In this document: in pieces, positions 62,771-64,000 of the stretch
Layout: every line of letters starts with the position of its first letter
Numbering within the stretch: position 1 is the stretch's first letter
Assembly: GCF_019312595.1 (NCBI RefSeq)
Contig: NZ_JAHWDQ010000001.1
Coordinates: 1,800,926-1,864,925 of the forward strand
Source of the DNA: Zhongshania aquimaris
Lineage (GTDB): Bacteria > Pseudomonadota > Gammaproteobacteria > Pseudomonadales > Spongiibacteraceae
Reading direction: 5' to 3'
Length of the DNA: 64,000 nt
Made by a program: the position numbers and the translations under genes
The notes under the pieces: model-generated
Told to the model about the DNA's origin: nothing
The model's input: only the letters and a program-made list of their open reading frames with translations
Databases searched by the model: none

Positions 62771-64000
62771 CTAGCTATTGAGATTTACTGCCAAAGGCAA
62801 TACAGCCAAGTGACGATCAATTTCCACTACAGCGTCTCGATAAATTGGAAGGTGATTTTTCTCTGCCTGCCAATGCTGATGAAATAACTCGATTGTTTCT
62901 TTAGCTACGTCGAGTATTAGCGTTTTCGGTATGCCTGCTCTCCCTGCCAAATGAATCAACTCTTCCTCGTTGAGCTCATCAAACCGACGCGTGCGACTGC
63001 ATTTCAACGCCGTTTCGTTGTCGGGAATATAAGGGATAGTCGAGAGGAAGTCATAGGCTGGCGCTAGTCTAGCTACTCTCCGGTCAGGGTAATAAACCGA
63101 CCAATTTTTCAGGTGCATGTCGGCATTGCCGATCAGGGTATTAAAGGTGAGACGCCGGATAAACTCACGCATGTCGTCCTGGTCACTTTCAATAGCAATA
63201 ACGTTCGCGATATTGGCAGCGCTCGCTTTTTTATATTTGTCTCGCGGGTAAACACCGAAGATTTGCGCGAAGTCTTCCGTATGAACTGCACTGCCATCAC
63301 TCAAGCGATCAAAACGCTCAATCACGAAAGCCTTACCTGGCAGCGCTGAAACGTCTTTTGGCAGGCCGCCAATCTCATCTATATCAACAAGATCGACAGC
63401 TGGCACATTCATCCCCAGCATGCGGGCTAGGGTCATCATTGAATATTCGTTTTCTGGTACGCCCGGATACTTGTCAGACGGTAGTTTGACGATCCATGAT
63501 CCACCCACCCCCTTTGCCGGAATAGTGAGGCCACCACTGACTCCCTGTAACGCCGAAAACTTCAACTGCACTCCTGCCAACGAAAAGCGCAGTAATTTCT
63601 CTTCCCGCGCCTGCTTTTCGGCCTCATCAACAGGGTCTGATACTTCGGGCGGCCAGTCTTCTCCATCAGCTGGGCGTACCGTTACTGCTCCAGGGAGATC
63701 CCGCCCCAAAGCCCAGAGCAAAAAAAACTCCCGCTCAGGATTCACTCCAGCACGTTCAGCAAGGTAGTCCCGCATCCGCTCTTCTGGCAGTAAATTAGAG
63801 AAAAATGGCATGAGGCGGGTTTGATACGGCCTGAACTCAGTGAGCAACTCACCGTAGTGATCTTTGAATCCTAGGCTTAAGGTCGGTCGACCTGCGTCAG
63901 CGATATAGTCCTCATTAAAGGCAAACAGATTCCTGTCACCATCGACCCGAGTAAGGGTGCCGATAGGCTCACCATAGAGAAATACGTCCAGGACAGACAA
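62771..64000 (-). CDS. HipA-family serine/threonine kinase (toxin-like), possibly cut by window edge
   Basis: At least 409 residues. The N-terminal subdomain (FLYGEPIGTLTRV..RPTLSLGF), the glycine-rich loop SLAGVQLKFSALQGVSGG, VKLPSDKYPGVPENEYSMM, the catalytic loop TLIGNADMHLKNWS and metal site APAYDFLST are those of HipA kinases. HipA phosphorylates aminoacyl-tRNA synthetases or related targets and is usually held by HipB. The only start in the window is TTG at the very edge (64000), so the true start and any hipB lie outside. Confidence 0.85.
   Translation of the reverse strand: MSVLDVFLYGEPIGTLTRVDGDRNLFAFNEDYIADAGRPTLSLGFKDHYGELLTEFRPYQTRLMPFFSNLLPEERMRDYLAERAGVNPEREFFLLWALGRDLPGAVTVRPADGEDWPPEVSDPVDEAEKQAREEKLLRFSLAGVQLKFSALQGVSGGLTIPAKGVGGSWIVKLPSDKYPGVPENEYSMMTLARMLGMNVPAVDLVDIDEIGGLPKDVSALPGKAFVIERFDRLSDGSAVHTEDFAQIFGVYPRDKYKKASAANIANVIAIESDQDDMREFIRRLTFNTLIGNADMHLKNWSVYYPDRRVARLAPAYDFLSTIPYIPDNETALKCSRTRRFDELNEEELIHLAGRAGIPKTLILDVAKETIELFHQHWQAEKNHLPIYRDAVVEIDRHLAVLPLAVNLNS

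Overview
The window is a chromosomal segment of a marine-type gammaproteobacterium. Its core genes (glnA with glnL-glnG, thiI, typA, yibN-grxC-secB, gpmI-envC-ctpA, hisBHAF, panZ-mutY-yggX, oxyR-ahpCF, rimB-rimK) occur in arrangements known from Pseudomonas, the Cellvibrionales and their relatives. The DUF6351 lipoprotein, an F420-type luciferase-like oxidoreductase, a secretory-type lipase and a glucosylglycerate operon suggest an aerobic heterotroph of the Spongiibacteraceae/Cellvibrionales kind. That placement is inference from gene content only.

Layout. 1-5.5 kb: 3' end of an unrecognised gene, a SIMPL-domain protein, an aldehyde dehydrogenase of the coniferyl-aldehyde type, and a rimB-rimK-M14 peptidase operon (writer and possible erasers of glutamate tails). 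5.5-12.4 kb: exported and surface proteins (coiled-coil secreted protein, thrombospondin-3-repeat lipoprotein, DUF6351 lipoprotein hydrolase) around a LuxR-type regulator with its own promoter and a dyad operator candidate. 12.6-16 kb: ahpF, ahpC and divergent oxyR sharing an OxyR-like site. 16-22.5 kb: DUF1993, a GST, and a four-gene operon that should make, dephosphorylate and phosphorolytically recycle glucosylglycerate. 22.6-33 kb: slyD, a LysR regulator and a dispersed glyoxylate-bypass set (malate synthase G, isocitrate lyase, AceK) with rraA, an LLM oxidoreductase and an ART-like small protein between them. 33-37.7 kb: Tat-exported M28 peptidase, secretory lipase, AraC regulator, outer-membrane barrel. 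37.8-45.3 kb: dtd, pip, typA, an NSS transporter with a small partner, a thioesterase and thiI. 45.5-50.6 kb: nitrogen regulation (glnA, a DUF4124 protein, glnL, glnG), with sigma-54 promoters and NtrC-like dyads before both glnA and glnL. 50.7-61.6 kb: trmL-secB-grxC-yibN, gpmI-envC-ctpA, hisBHAF, panZ-mutY-yggX and tRNA-Phe. 61.6-64 kb: a more accessory-looking end with a frameshifted small membrane ORF, a DUF2726 nuclease-like protein and a HipA-family kinase.

The most notable non-coding content is repetitive. Three intergenic loci carry arrays of one degenerate heptamer (GAnGTCn). Two different miniature inverted-repeat elements (150 bp and 271 bp) are both bounded by CTAG, and one of them supplies the stop codon of pip. 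Most of the window is otherwise ordinary core genome. I did not find a clearly new defence or biosynthetic system. The best candidates for follow-up are the repeat families, the rim operon, the ART-like protein and the nitrogen-regulation promoters.
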